From assembly GCA_030016455.1 (NCBI GenBank), contig JASEJH010000016.1, positions 1 through 13,561 on the forward strand: a DNA stretch of 13,561 bases. The letters run 5' to 3'. The stretch comes from Thermoanaerobacteraceae bacterium. GTDB taxonomy: Bacteria; Bacillota; Desulfotomaculia; Desulfotomaculales; Ammonificaceae. Both the position numbers and the translations under genes were made by a program. Below are positions 5,704-13,546 of this stretch, in pieces; within the stretch, counting starts at the first letter, position 1, and every line of letters begins with the position of its first letter. The notes beneath the pieces were generated by a model, which searched no databases, had not been told where the DNA came from, and saw only the letters and a program-made list of their open reading frames with translations.

Positions 5704-6417
5704 ATGGGTGCTCCAGAAACCGGTAAAGTCTTTGACCTGCCGGAACTCCGGGGCAGGGCGGCGGTCTTCCGGGACCGGACGCATGCGGGAAAAGTCCTGG
5801 CGGAGATGCTGGCGCCTTACAGGGGTACGGACGCAATTGTTTTCACTATCCCGGCGGGCGGGGTGCCGGTGGGGGCGGTGCTGGCGCGGGAGCTCGGCTT
5901 ACCGCTGGAGGCGGCGGTGGTCAGCAAGATCACGCTTCCCTGGAACACCGAGGCTGGCTACGGGGCGGTGGCCTTCGACGGAACGGTGCGGCTGAACGAG
6001 GAACTGGTGCGGCATTACGGGCTGACGGAGGAAGAGCTGCAGGAGGGAACGGCGAAGACCGCGCAAAAGGTGGCGCGGCGGGTGCAGGAATTCCGGGGCG
6101 GGCGTCCTCTCCCGGAGCTGAAGGGGCGTCCGTTGATCCTGGTGGACGACGGGCTGGCCTCCGGCTTTACGATGCTCACCGCGGTGGAAGCGATCCGGAA
6201 GGCGGGCGCCGACCAAGTGATTATCGCGGTCCCCACCGGCCACTTCGGCGCCATCGAGCGGGTGGCGCCCCACGTCGAAGCGGTCTACTGCGCGAACATC
6301 CGCAGCGGGTGGCGCTTCGCCGTTGCTGATGCTTACGAAAACTGGTACGATGTGGGCGAAGAAGAGGTGCGGGAGATTCTACAGGCTTTTGGGCTAATTG
6401 CTCCGTCTACGGGATAA
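5704..6417 (+). CDS. Phosphoribosyltransferase-family protein
   Basis: This 237-residue type I phosphoribosyltransferase fold protein carries the PRPP-binding loop LILVDDGLASGFT, with the acidic pair at D148-D149. Upstream are IPAGGVPVGAVLARELGLPL (about 49-68) and SKITLPWNTEAGYGAVAFDG, typical of stand-alone PRTases annotated near alpha/beta hydrolases or in stress gene sets. The base substrate is unknown, and a role in purine salvage should not be assumed. ATG 5704 has GGGAGG ten bases upstream (5688-5693); a TTG at 5674 has no SD. It is convergent with the macro-domain gene. The 140-base gap before it shows no convincing gene or terminator. Confidence 0.8.
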   Translation: MGAPETGKVFDLPELRGRAAVFRDRTHAGKVLAEMLAPYRGTDAIVFTIPAGGVPVGAVLARELGLPLEAAVVSKITLPWNTEAGYGAVAFDGTVRLNEELVRHYGLTEEELQEGTAKTAQKVARRVQEFRGGRPLPELKGRPLILVDDGLASGFTMLTAVEAIRKAGADQVIIAVPTGHFGAIERVAPHVEAVYCANIRSGWRFAVADAYENWYDVGEEEVREILQAFGLIAPSTG

Positions 6418-6519
6418 TGATCAGCATTGCTTCCGGTGCCCTGAACAAGCGGCAACTGGCGGACGTTTTTCGGCGGCTTTCCGGTTTGCGCTATCTTGAT
6501 GTGGCAGGAAGAGTTGAAA

Positions 6520-7077
6520 TTAGGTCTTTCCGCCGCCCAGTGCTTCCCAGGTGCGGATATAAACGCTCAGGTCTTCGTCGCTAAAGAGGACGAAGCGGAC
6601 CTCGTCGAGCGGTTTCTCCTTCACGTATTCAAGCACGGTGCTAAGGGCGATTCTGGTGGCGCGTTCCTTCGGGAAGCGGTAGGCGCCGGTCGAGATCGCC
6701 GGGAAGGCGATGGACTTTATCCCGTGGGCGCTGGCCAGTTCGAGACAACTTAAGTAAGCCTGGCGCAGCAGCGCGTCCTCATCGGCGTTGCCGCCGAGCC
6801 ACCGTGGGCCGACGGTGTGGATGACATAGCGCGCCTTGAGGTTGCCGCCGGTGGTGATGACCGCCTGACCCGTCGGGCAGGGTCCCTTTTCGGCCACGAT
6901 CTTCTTGCATTCTTCGAGGATCGCCGGCCCGCCGGCCCGGTGAATGGCGCCGTCCACTCCGCCGCCGCCCATCAGGCTCGAGTTGGCGGCGTTGACGATG
7001 GCTTCGGTATCCTGCCGGGTGATATCGCCCTGGGTGATGACGATTTTGGTGTTACCCACAACGGTTTCCACGGCCAA
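6520..7077 (-). CDS. Macro-domain protein, probable O-acetyl-ADP-ribose deacetylase / ADP-ribosyl hydrolase
   Basis: This 185-residue single macro domain of the YmdB/MacroD type binds ADP-ribose and probably removes it from acetyl esters or acidic protein residues. The characteristic loops are all present. QGDIT carries D18, which contacts adenine. Residues 29-50 give NAANSSLMGGGGVDGAIHRA with the catalytic-region Asn and D42. GPCPTGQAVITTGGNL and PAISTGAYRFPKERA form the phosphate loop. The start is TTG 7077, nine bases after GGAGG; a nearby ATG is out of frame. It stands alone on the minus strand between two plus-strand units, and no DarT-like ADP-ribosyltransferase adjoins it. Confidence 0.9.
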   Translation of the reverse strand: MAVETVVGNTKIVITQGDITRQDTEAIVNAANSSLMGGGGVDGAIHRAGGPAILEECKKIVAEKGPCPTGQAVITTGGNLKARYVIHTVGPRWLGGNADEDALLRQAYLSCLELASAHGIKSIAFPAISTGAYRFPKERATRIALSTVLEYVKEKPLDEVRFVLFSDEDLSVYIRTWEALGGGKT

Positions 7078-7112
7078 GGAACCATCCCTCCCGAACAGTC
7101 GGTTATTTTAAA

Positions 7113-7141
7113 GATATACCATAAATTTCTGCGGAGCACAA
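7113..7141 (-). promoter_or_regulatory. Candidate promoter of the macro-domain gene
   Basis: On the minus strand TTGTGC (complement of 7136-7141) is followed after 17 bases by TATATC (complement of 7113-7118), with TGG just before it as an extended -10. The placement about 35 bases before the TTG start is sensible, but both boxes match the consensus only partly. Confidence 0.4.
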
Positions 7142-7300
7142 TCGCCGCAGCGGTCGAACGCAAACGGTGCCGGGTGTTTTCCGGTCTTTTTCCGGAGTGA
7201 CTGGCTCATACAGGAATTGGATTTGGAAAAGTTGCTTAAGAGAAAAAGGATTTTCCCGGTTGGTGTGGAAATACAAAACTCTGTTAGGCATCTTGCGGAA

Positions 7301-7335
7301 AGCCTGAACCGCGACCGCGGTTGCGGGCTTTTCTT
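7301..7335 (+). terminator. Terminator-like hairpin in the leader of the ABC transporter operon
   Basis: AGCCTGAACCGC (7301-7312), loop GACC, and GCGGTT-G-CGGGCT (7317-7329) form a 12-pair, GC-rich stem with one bulged G and one G-T pair. TTTTCTT (7329-7335) follows. It ends 26 bases before the livG start and no plus-strand gene lies closely upstream. It is therefore better read as an attenuator than as the end of a transcript. On the minus strand the flank is not U-rich. The rest of the 7078-7361 gap holds the macro-gene promoter and SD and no confident gene. Confidence 0.6.
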
Positions 7336-7361
7336 CAAGAGGTGTAAGGGGTTCTTCGTAG

Positions 7362-8141
7362 TTGAAACAACTGATCGTCCGTGAACTTTCCCTCCATTTT
7401 GGTGGGGTCGCTGCGCTTTTCAACGTAAGCCTGGAGGTAAATAAAGGGGAAATCCTGGCGGTAATCGGGCCGAACGGTGCGGGCAAAACCAGCCTGTTAA
7501 ACTGCATCAACGGTCTTTACCGCCCGAGTTCGGGACGGATCATCTTCAAGGACCGCGATATCACGCGCTTTCCTCCGCACTGTCGGGCTAAACTCGGTAT
7601 TTCCAGAACGTTTCAGAACATTGAGCTTTTCAAGCACCTGAGCGTGCTTGACAACATAATGCTCGGGCGACACCTGCACATGCGGTCGGGGATTCTGGCC
7701 GGCAGCATATACTGGGGTTGGGCGCAGCGCGAGGAAGTGGTGCACCGCCGCCGGGTAGAGGAGATCATCGACTTTTTAGAAATCGAGAGCGTCCGGCACA
7801 AACCGGTGGGGATGCTTCCATACGGCCTGCAAAAACGGGTGGAGCTCGGGCGCGCGCTGGCGCTCGAGCCCGAGCTTTTGCTGCTCGACGAGCCGATGGC
7901 GGGGATGAACGCCGAAGAGAAAGAAGACATGGCGCGGTTTATTCTGGACATCGCCGAAGAATGGGGCACCACCATGATTCTCATCGAGCACGACATGGGT
8001 GTGGTAATGGACATTTCCGACCGGGTGGCCGTTTTTGATTTTGGGCAGAAGATCGCCGAGGGTGTGCCCGCGGAAGTGCGGGAGGATCCGCGGGTGATCG
8101 AGGCGTATCTCGGGCACCAGACAACCGCGGGAACCTGCTGA
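7362..8141 (+). CDS. livG: LivG-type ATPase of a branched-chain-amino-acid-family (HAAT) ABC transporter
   Basis: This is one of the two cytoplasmic ATPases that power the uptake system encoded downstream. Walker A is GPNGAGKT (36-43), the Q-loop glutamine is Q85 in RTFQNIELF, and Walker B is LLLLDEP with E177. The H-loop is H210 in LIEHDMGVVMD. The signature is PYGLQKRVE (153-161), the degenerate LSGGQ form usual in LivG. The long insertion around 104-135 and the ending DPRVIEAYLG are also LivG-like. The TTG start has AAGGGG ten bases upstream. Specificity cannot be taken from an ATPase; the symbol reflects family only. A 92-base spacer with no gene separates it from the ligase gene. Confidence 0.9.
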   Translation: MKQLIVRELSLHFGGVAALFNVSLEVNKGEILAVIGPNGAGKTSLLNCINGLYRPSSGRIIFKDRDITRFPPHCRAKLGISRTFQNIELFKHLSVLDNIMLGRHLHMRSGILAGSIYWGWAQREEVVHRRRVEEIIDFLEIESVRHKPVGMLPYGLQKRVELGRALALEPELLLLDEPMAGMNAEEKEDMARFILDIAEEWGTTMILIEHDMGVVMDISDRVAVFDFGQKIAEGVPAEVREDPRVIEAYLGHQTTAGTC

Positions 8142-8233
8142 CCGCCTGAAGGTTTCTCAGATACCGGCACCGGTTCCGGTCAACGGTCGGGCGAAGTCCC
8201 GCTGCAGCTCGAACAGGTTTTAAGGGGAGGGCC

Positions 8234-10144
8234 ATGCGCGAAGAGACTCTACCGCAGTTGCTCCTGCGCAACGCGTGCCGCTTTGGGAAAAGGGTGGCAC
8301 TCAGGGAAAAGGAGTTCGGCATCTGGCAGACGGTAACGTGGGCGGATTACTTGCGGCACGTGCGTGATTTCTGCCTGGGCCTGGTGCGGCTCGGTTTTAA
8401 AGCCGGGGACAAGGTGGCGGTGATCGGGGACAACCGCCCGGAATGGATTTACGCCGAACTGGCGGCGCAGGCGGCGGGCGGCGTGTCGGTGGGGATTTAC
8501 CAGGACTCCCTGGCGCGGGAGGTCAGCTACGTCATCGACCATTCCGACAGCCGCTTCGTGGTGGTGGAGGACCAGGAGCAGGTTGATAAACTTCTGGAGA
8601 TCAAGGCGGAGCTGCCGAAAGTCGAGCGGGTCATCTACTACGACCCCAAAGGCCTGAAGCATTACCGCGACCCGCTATTGATGGACTTTGCCGCGGTGGA
8701 GGCGCTCGGTGCGGAACTTCACCGGCAGCAGCCTGCCTGCTTCGAGGAGATGGTGGGCCGCGGCCGGGGCGACGACCTGGCGCTGATTGCCTACACCTCC
8801 GGCACGACGGGTTTTCCCAAGGGAGCGATGCTCACCCACCGGAACATGCTGAGCATGGCCAAGAACCTGCTGAGCGTAGACCCCCTCGCCCCGAAGAGCG
8901 AATACCTGTCGTTTCTGCCGCTGGCCTGGATGGGGGAGCAGATGATGACGGTTTCCGCTGCGCTCTGGGTGGGCTTCACCGTGAACTTCCCGGAGGAACC
9001 GGAAACGGTGCAGCAGAACCTGAGGGAGATCGGACCGCACGTGATTTTTTCGCCGCCGCGCATCTGGGAGGACATCGTTTCCCGAGTGCAGGTAAAAATG
9101 GAAGACTCTTCCTGGCTGAAAAGGGTGCTTTACCGCTATTTCATGGCCGCTGGCTACCGGATGGCCGACTGCCGGTTTTCGAAGGTAAAGCCTTCTGCCG
9201 GCCTGCGCTTTCAGAACTGGCTGGGAGAACTGTTGGTCTTCAGCGCCATCAAGGACCACCTGGGGCTCCAGCGTGTCCGGCGGGCCTACACGGGAGGCGC
9301 GGCGCTGGGGCCGGAAGTGTTCCGTTTTTTTCACGCCCTGGGTGTCAACCTGAAGCAGATTTACGGGCAGACGGAGATCGCCGGGATTTCCGTCGTGCAC
9401 CGGGACGGCGACGTCAAGTTCCACACCGTGGGCCAGCCGATTCCGGAAACGGAGATCCGGATCGCCCAGAACGGAGAGATCCTTTCCCGCAGCCCTTCGG
9501 TCTTTGCCGGGTACCACAAGAACCCGGAGGCGACGGCCGAAGCCCTGGCGGACGGCTGGCTGCACTCGGGGGATGCGGGCTACCTCGATGAGGACGGCCA
9601 CCTGGTGGTGATCGACCGCTTGAAGGAAGTGATGCGCTTGGCCGACGGGAGCATCTTTTCGCCGCAGTACGTCAGCAACAAGCTGAAATTCAGCCCGTAC
9701 ATCAAGGAGGCGGTGGTGATCGGGAAGGACCGGCCCTTCGTGGTGGCGCTGGTGAATATTGACATGGCCAACGTCGGGCGGTGGGCGGAAAACAACCACC
9801 TTCCGTACACGACTTACGTGGACCTGTCGCAGAAACAGGAGGTGATCGGGCTGATCACCCGGGAGGTCGAGCGGGTTAACCAGGACCTGCCGCCGGCGGT
9901 GCGGATAAAACGGTTCGTGATCCTGCACAAGGAGCTGGACGCCGACGACGAAGAACTGACCCGGACGCGGAAGGTGCGTCTCGGATACGTGATGCAGAAG
10001 TACGCCGACCTGATCGAGGGGTTGTACCAGGGCGTGCCGGAAATCAAGGTCGAGACAAAGGTGAGATACCGGGACGGCCGCGAGGCCTTGATTCAGACCG
10101 CGCTGCAGGTGGTTGAGGCGGCGAAAGAAGCGGAGGTGGCCTGA
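8234..10144 (+). CDS. Long-chain acyl-CoA synthetase-like AMP-binding ligase
   Basis: This 636-residue adenylate-forming enzyme should activate a carboxylic acid with ATP and couple it to CoA. The P-loop is YTSGTTGFPKGAML (187-200), and the acyl-adenylate motif is IYGQTEIAG (376-384). The ATP-binding loop is LHSGDAGYLDEDG (443-455) with DR at 461-462. The C-terminal lysine is probably K580 in LTRTRKVRLGYV. The insert around 290-345 and overall length fit the FadD15/LC-FACS-like group rather than acetyl-CoA synthetases. An AGGGGAGGG SD precedes ATG 8234. It lies between the transporter ATPase and permease genes and ends directly against the TTG of livH, so it is co-expressed with uptake. The acid substrate (fatty, aromatic or branched) is unknown. 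Confidence 0.88.
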   Translation: MREETLPQLLLRNACRFGKRVALREKEFGIWQTVTWADYLRHVRDFCLGLVRLGFKAGDKVAVIGDNRPEWIYAELAAQAAGGVSVGIYQDSLAREVSYVIDHSDSRFVVVEDQEQVDKLLEIKAELPKVERVIYYDPKGLKHYRDPLLMDFAAVEALGAELHRQQPACFEEMVGRGRGDDLALIAYTSGTTGFPKGAMLTHRNMLSMAKNLLSVDPLAPKSEYLSFLPLAWMGEQMMTVSAALWVGFTVNFPEEPETVQQNLREIGPHVIFSPPRIWEDIVSRVQVKMEDSSWLKRVLYRYFMAAGYRMADCRFSKVKPSAGLRFQNWLGELLVFSAIKDHLGLQRVRRAYTGGAALGPEVFRFFHALGVNLKQIYGQTEIAGISVVHRDGDVKFHTVGQPIPETEIRIAQNGEILSRSPSVFAGYHKNPEATAEALADGWLHSGDAGYLDEDGHLVVIDRLKEVMRLADGSIFSPQYVSNKLKFSPYIKEAVVIGKDRPFVVALVNIDMANVGRWAENNHLPYTTYVDLSQKQEVIGLITREVERVNQDLPPAVRIKRFVILHKELDADDEELTRTRKVRLGYVMQKYADLIEGLYQGVPEIKVETKVRYRDGREALIQTALQVVEAAKEAEVA

Positions 10145-11023
10145 TTGTTTTTGCAGCTTCTGGTTACCGGCCTCGTGGTCGGAAGCATTTATGCGCTCGT
10201 CGCCCTGGGTTTTGTATTGATTTACAAGGCCAGCGACTGCATCAACTTCGCGCAGGGCGAATTCCTCCTGGTGGGTGCCTATGTTGCCCTGACGCTGGTG
10301 GCGGCCTACCAGGTGCCTTTTCTGCCGGCGGTGGTTTTGACCCTTTGCTTTGCGCTGGTGCTCGGAGTGCTGGTGGAGCGGCTGGTGCTGCGGCCCTTCA
10401 TCGGGGAGCCGGTGATTTCGGTGATTATGGCCACCATCGGGCTTTCCAGCCTGATGCGGGGAATCATTCAGGTTTTCTGGGGCACCGACACCCGGGTTTT
10501 CCCTCCCGTTTTCCCCCAGGCCCCGGTCCATTTCGGCGCGGTGGCCGTTTCGCAGGTCTATCTCTGGTCGCTGGGCCTCGCCATTCTGCTGCTGGTGGTT
10601 TTTTCACTTTTCTTTAAATTCACCACCACCGGGATCGTGATGCGGGCGGTCGCCGACGACCAGCAGGCCGCCCTTTCCATGGGGATCAGCGTAAAGAGGG
10701 TTTTCGCGATTACCTGGGCCATCGCCGCAGTGGTGGCGGCGGTGGGCGGCATCCTGCTCGGGAACATCAACGGCGTGAACTCCTCGCTTTCCCACCTGGG
10801 GCTGAAAGTCCTGCCGGTGGCCATTCTCGGCGGGCTGGACAGCATCCCCGGCGCAATCATCGGCGGGTTTGTCATCGGTGTACTGGAAAACCTGGCGGGC
10901 GGGTATTTAGACCCTATCCTGGGCGGGGGGGTCAAAGAGGTGGCGCCGTTCGTGATTCTGGTGCTGATCCTGCTGATCCGGCCCTACGGGCTCTTCGGCA
11001 AGGAAATCATCGAAAGGGTGTAG
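10145..11023 (+). CDS. livH: LivH-type permease of the HAAT ABC transporter
   Basis: This 292-residue integral membrane protein with about eight hydrophobic segments is one of the two channel subunits. Family hallmarks are GSIYALVALGFVLIYKAS followed by INFAQGEF (13-40). A cytoplasmic coupling loop runs TGIVMRAVADDQQAALSMGI (162-181), and the segment VLPVAILGGLDSIPGAIIGG (222-241) is typical of LivH. TTG 10145 follows the ligase TGA without a gap, and GGAGG at 10132-10136 inside the ligase gene gives eight-base spacing, so translation is coupled. Length and composition are ordinary for the family. Confidence 0.92.
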   Translation: MFLQLLVTGLVVGSIYALVALGFVLIYKASDCINFAQGEFLLVGAYVALTLVAAYQVPFLPAVVLTLCFALVLGVLVERLVLRPFIGEPVISVIMATIGLSSLMRGIIQVFWGTDTRVFPPVFPQAPVHFGAVAVSQVYLWSLGLAILLLVVFSLFFKFTTTGIVMRAVADDQQAALSMGISVKRVFAITWAIAAVVAAVGGILLGNINGVNSSLSHLGLKVLPVAILGGLDSIPGAIIGGFVIGVLENLAGGYLDPILGGGVKEVAPFVILVLILLIRPYGLFGKEIIERV

Positions 11024-11028
11024 GCGTT

Positions 11029-12096
11029 GTGCGGCTGAGATTTCCCTTTGTCATGAACTGCGGCCTTTTCACCACCTCCTACCGGGAGGACATGGCCGTC
11101 CTTTTCGCCCCGGCCGCCAAACTTAAAGTGGCGGCGATCATCGGCTTCCTGCTCGCCTTCCCGCTTTTCGTCAGCCCCTATTACGTGAGCGTAGCCAACC
11201 TGATCGCCATCGCGGTGATCGGCGCCCTGGGGCTGAACATCCTGACGGGTTTCACCGGGCAGATTTCCATCGGCCACGGCGCGTTTATGGGGGTAGGGGC
11301 CTACACGGTCGGGGTGCTGACCACCAAACTCGGCCTTTCCTTCTGGGTGGCCCTGCCGCTGGCCGGTTTGATGGCGGCGCTGGTGGGGGCGGTCTTCGGC
11401 ATCCCGTCGCTCAGGCTGAAGGGGCTTTACCTGGCGATCGCCACCCTTGCCGCGCAGGTAATCATCGAGTACACCATCATCCACTGGACCTCGCTCACCG
11501 GGGGTTCGGCGGGGATCGTGCTCGAACCGCTGCGCCTGGGTACCCTTTCTCTGGGTACGGATACCGGGTTTTATTATTTTGCTTTGCTGCTAACGCTGGC
11601 GGCCGTCGTCTTCACGGTCAACCTTTTCCGAAGCCGGGTGGGGCGGGCGTTCATGGCGGTCCGCGACCGGGACATCGCCGCGTCCGTGACGGGGATAAAC
11701 CTGCTCCGGCACAAGGTGCTGGCCTTCGGGCTGAGCGCCTTTTACGCCGGCATTGCCGGGGCGCTCCTGGCCGGCTATACCCGGGTGATCACCCCGGAGC
11801 ACTTCACGGTGGACGTGTCGGTGAAATACCTGGCGATGATCATCATCGGGGGGCTGGGGAGCGTGATGGGTTCGATTTACGGGGCGCTCTTCATCACCCT
11901 CTTGCCGATACTCCTGCGGGCGCTGGCCGATTTCGCCGGGACCTTTTTCCAGGGCATCGAGAACCTGTTGCTGGCCATGCAGACGGCGCTGTTCGGCCTC
12001 ATCGTAATCCTCTTTTTGATTTTCGAGCCGGAAGGGCTGGCCAAACTGTGGCAGGACGTCAAGAACTATTTCCGGCTCTGGCCCTTTTCATATTAA
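11029..12096 (+). CDS. livM: LivM-type permease of the HAAT ABC transporter
   Basis: This 355-residue membrane protein is the second channel subunit. The LivM core is GLNILTGFTGQISIGHGA (68-85), and the coupling loop GRAFMAVRDRDIAASVTGI (205-223) is followed by LLRHKVLAFGLSAFYAGIAG. Hydrophobic segments are distributed throughout. GTG 11029 is kept as the start because the polar N-terminal segment CGLFTTSYREDMAVL is a recurrent feature of LivM proteins from ligase-containing operons. Five bases separate it from livH. Its end is followed by an 88-base spacer before livK. Confidence 0.92.
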   Translation: MRLRFPFVMNCGLFTTSYREDMAVLFAPAAKLKVAAIIGFLLAFPLFVSPYYVSVANLIAIAVIGALGLNILTGFTGQISIGHGAFMGVGAYTVGVLTTKLGLSFWVALPLAGLMAALVGAVFGIPSLRLKGLYLAIATLAAQVIIEYTIIHWTSLTGGSAGIVLEPLRLGTLSLGTDTGFYYFALLLTLAAVVFTVNLFRSRVGRAFMAVRDRDIAASVTGINLLRHKVLAFGLSAFYAGIAGALLAGYTRVITPEHFTVDVSVKYLAMIIIGGLGSVMGSIYGALFITLLPILLRALADFAGTFFQGIENLLLAMQTALFGLIVILFLIFEPEGLAKLWQDVKNYFRLWPFSY

Positions 12097-12184
12097 ACAG
12101 AGGCGGGGAGGTGAAAGAAGTCGTTTGGAACGGGTTACCCGGGCTATCAAGGTTTCAAACCAGGACTTGAAAAGGAGGGAAAAT

Positions 12185-13390
12185 ATGCGGCAACATCGTT
12201 TCTGGATCGTATTGCTTTGCATTTGCCTTGCGGTGGCCCTGGCGGCTTCCGGGTGCGGGAAGAAAGAGAGCCCTTCGGAACCCGCCGCCGGAACCTCGAA
12301 GGAGCCGGTGAGAATCGGCGGTATCTTTGACCTTACCGGGCCCACGGGAGATGTCGGGATGCCCTACGCCGAAGGGGCAAAGGCTTACATCGCCTACATC
12401 AACAGCAAAGGCGGCGTCAACGGCCGGGAAGTGAAGCTTTTCGATATTGACTACGCCTACGACAAGACCAAGGCGCTGGAAGCCTACAACAAGCTGGTGA
12501 AGCAGAATCAGGTGGCGGCCATTCTCGGCTGGGGTACCGGGGACACCGAGGCGCTCAAGCAGATGATTGCGGACGATAAGATCCCCTACATTTCGGGATC
12601 GTACTCCGAGGGTCTCCTGGACATTACCCAGTGTCCCTACAACTTCCTGATCGCGGCTTCCTATTCGGATCAGGCGCGGATTGCGCTCAAGTGGGTAAAG
12701 GATAACTGGAAAGAATCCCGGAAACCCAGGATCGCGTTTGTTTACAACGATACGCCTTTCGGGAAGTCGCCGATTGACGATGCGAAAAAATTCGCCACGG
12801 AGAACGGTTTTGAGGTTGTGGCGGACGAAATCATCGACCTGAAGGCGCTGGACGCGACCTCGCAGATTCTGGACCTGAAGCAGAAGCAGGCGGACTTCGC
12901 CATCGTTCAGGGTACATCCAACCTGGCGTCCACCGTGTTGAAAGGCGCCAAGCAGCACGGCCTGAAGACGAAGTTCATCGGGCTGAACTGGGCGGCGGAC
13001 GAAAAGGTGATCCAGCTCGCCGGGGACGCGGCGGAGGGTTATCTCGGCGTGATCCCGTTCGCCTTCCCGTATGAAAACGTTCCGGGAATGGCGGCGATCA
13101 AGGAATACCTGACCTCCCAGGGCCAGAAACTCGAGGATAAGAACCAGAAGTTCGTCCAGGGCTGGACCTCGGCGCTGATCATGCTCGAAGGCGTCCGGCT
13201 TGCCGGGGACAACGTCACCGGTGAGGGGATCAAGGCCGGGCTGGAGAGCCTGAGCAACTTCGACACCGGCGGCCTCTCCGCGCCCGTAACCTTCACGGCC
13301 GAAAGCCACCGGGGGAGCGAGAAGGTGCGCCTGGCTGAGGTCAAGAACGGCAAGTTCGAGTACCTGACCGACTGGATCGGTTACAAGTAA
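12185..13390 (+). CDS. livK: Substrate-binding lipoprotein of the HAAT ABC transporter (LivK-like)
   Basis: This 401-residue type I periplasmic-binding-fold protein captures the solute outside the membrane. The N-terminus is a lipoprotein signal: basic MRQHR, a hydrophobic stretch, and lipobox AASGC with lipidated C24. A polar Ser/Glu/Pro linker follows, then VRIGGIFDLTGPTGDVGMPYAEGAKAY, the classic start of the domain. GKSPIDDAKKFATENG and a TSALIMLEGVRLAG-type helix complete the fold. ATG 12185 has AAAGGAGGG just upstream and places the signal peptide correctly; a TTG at 12125 would add 20 residues before it. Ligand is unknown. The operon ligase suggests an organic acid, while the fold alone allows amino acids, amides or urea. 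Confidence 0.92.
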   Translation: MRQHRFWIVLLCICLAVALAASGCGKKESPSEPAAGTSKEPVRIGGIFDLTGPTGDVGMPYAEGAKAYIAYINSKGGVNGREVKLFDIDYAYDKTKALEAYNKLVKQNQVAAILGWGTGDTEALKQMIADDKIPYISGSYSEGLLDITQCPYNFLIAASYSDQARIALKWVKDNWKESRKPRIAFVYNDTPFGKSPIDDAKKFATENGFEVVADEIIDLKALDATSQILDLKQKQADFAIVQGTSNLASTVLKGAKQHGLKTKFIGLNWAADEKVIQLAGDAAEGYLGVIPFAFPYENVPGMAAIKEYLTSQGQKLEDKNQKFVQGWTSALIMLEGVRLAGDNVTGEGIKAGLESLSNFDTGGLSAPVTFTAESHRGSEKVRLAEVKNGKFEYLTDWIGYK

Positions 13391-13396
13391 AAGCAA

Positions 13397-13434
13397 CGGC
13401 CGGAGAGGGGGAGCAGAACCTTCCCTGCCGGCCG
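13397..13434 (+). repeat. Imperfect hairpin just after livK
   Basis: CGGCCGG (13397-13403) pairs perfectly with CCGGCCG (13428-13434), and inner purine and pyrimidine blocks extend the stem. It lacks a U-run. It may protect the 3' end of the livK message. Confidence 0.5.
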
Positions 13435-13452
13435 GCTCTGTAGAGGGTTTGC

Positions 13453-13501
13453 GGCCGCCGGGACCGGGATCCTGAACCGATTCCGGCCGGCGGCCCTTTT
13501 T
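13453..13501 (+). terminator. Intrinsic terminator after livK
   Basis: GGCCGCCGG (13453-13461) and CCGGCGGCC (13487-13495) form a perfect nine-pair stem with a 25-base loop, followed by a single C and five T (13497-13501). This is a strong rho-independent signal that ends or attenuates the transporter message before whatever gene follows. Confidence 0.75.
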
Positions 13502-13546
13502 CCACAAGCGTCCGGCGACCGGCGCCTGACATCCGACGACCGATAC

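Noticed and set aside
6520..7077. DarT-DarG toxin-antitoxin pair
   Set aside because: The macro domain is of the single-domain YmdB type and no DarT ADP-ribosyltransferase gene lies beside it.
7172..7195. CCGG-loop-CCGG hairpin followed by TCTTTTT as a second leader terminator
   Set aside because: The stem is only four to five pairs, too weak to claim.
7290..7335. T-box riboswitch upstream of livG
   Set aside because: Only an AACCGCG similarity was found. The UGGN needed to pair with the tRNA end, the AGTA-type loop and a recognisable specifier stem were not seen, so it is reported only as a terminator-like hairpin.
8675..10531. Minus-strand open frame of 618 codons opposite the ligase and livH genes
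   Set aside because: It is antisense to two well-supported genes. Its product is rich in His, Arg, Gln and Pro with no recognisable domain, the usual shadow in GC-rich coding DNA.
12155..13507. Minus-strand open frame of 450 codons opposite livK
   Set aside because: It mirrors the binding-protein gene, which has a signal peptide and SD. The antisense product shows no family features.
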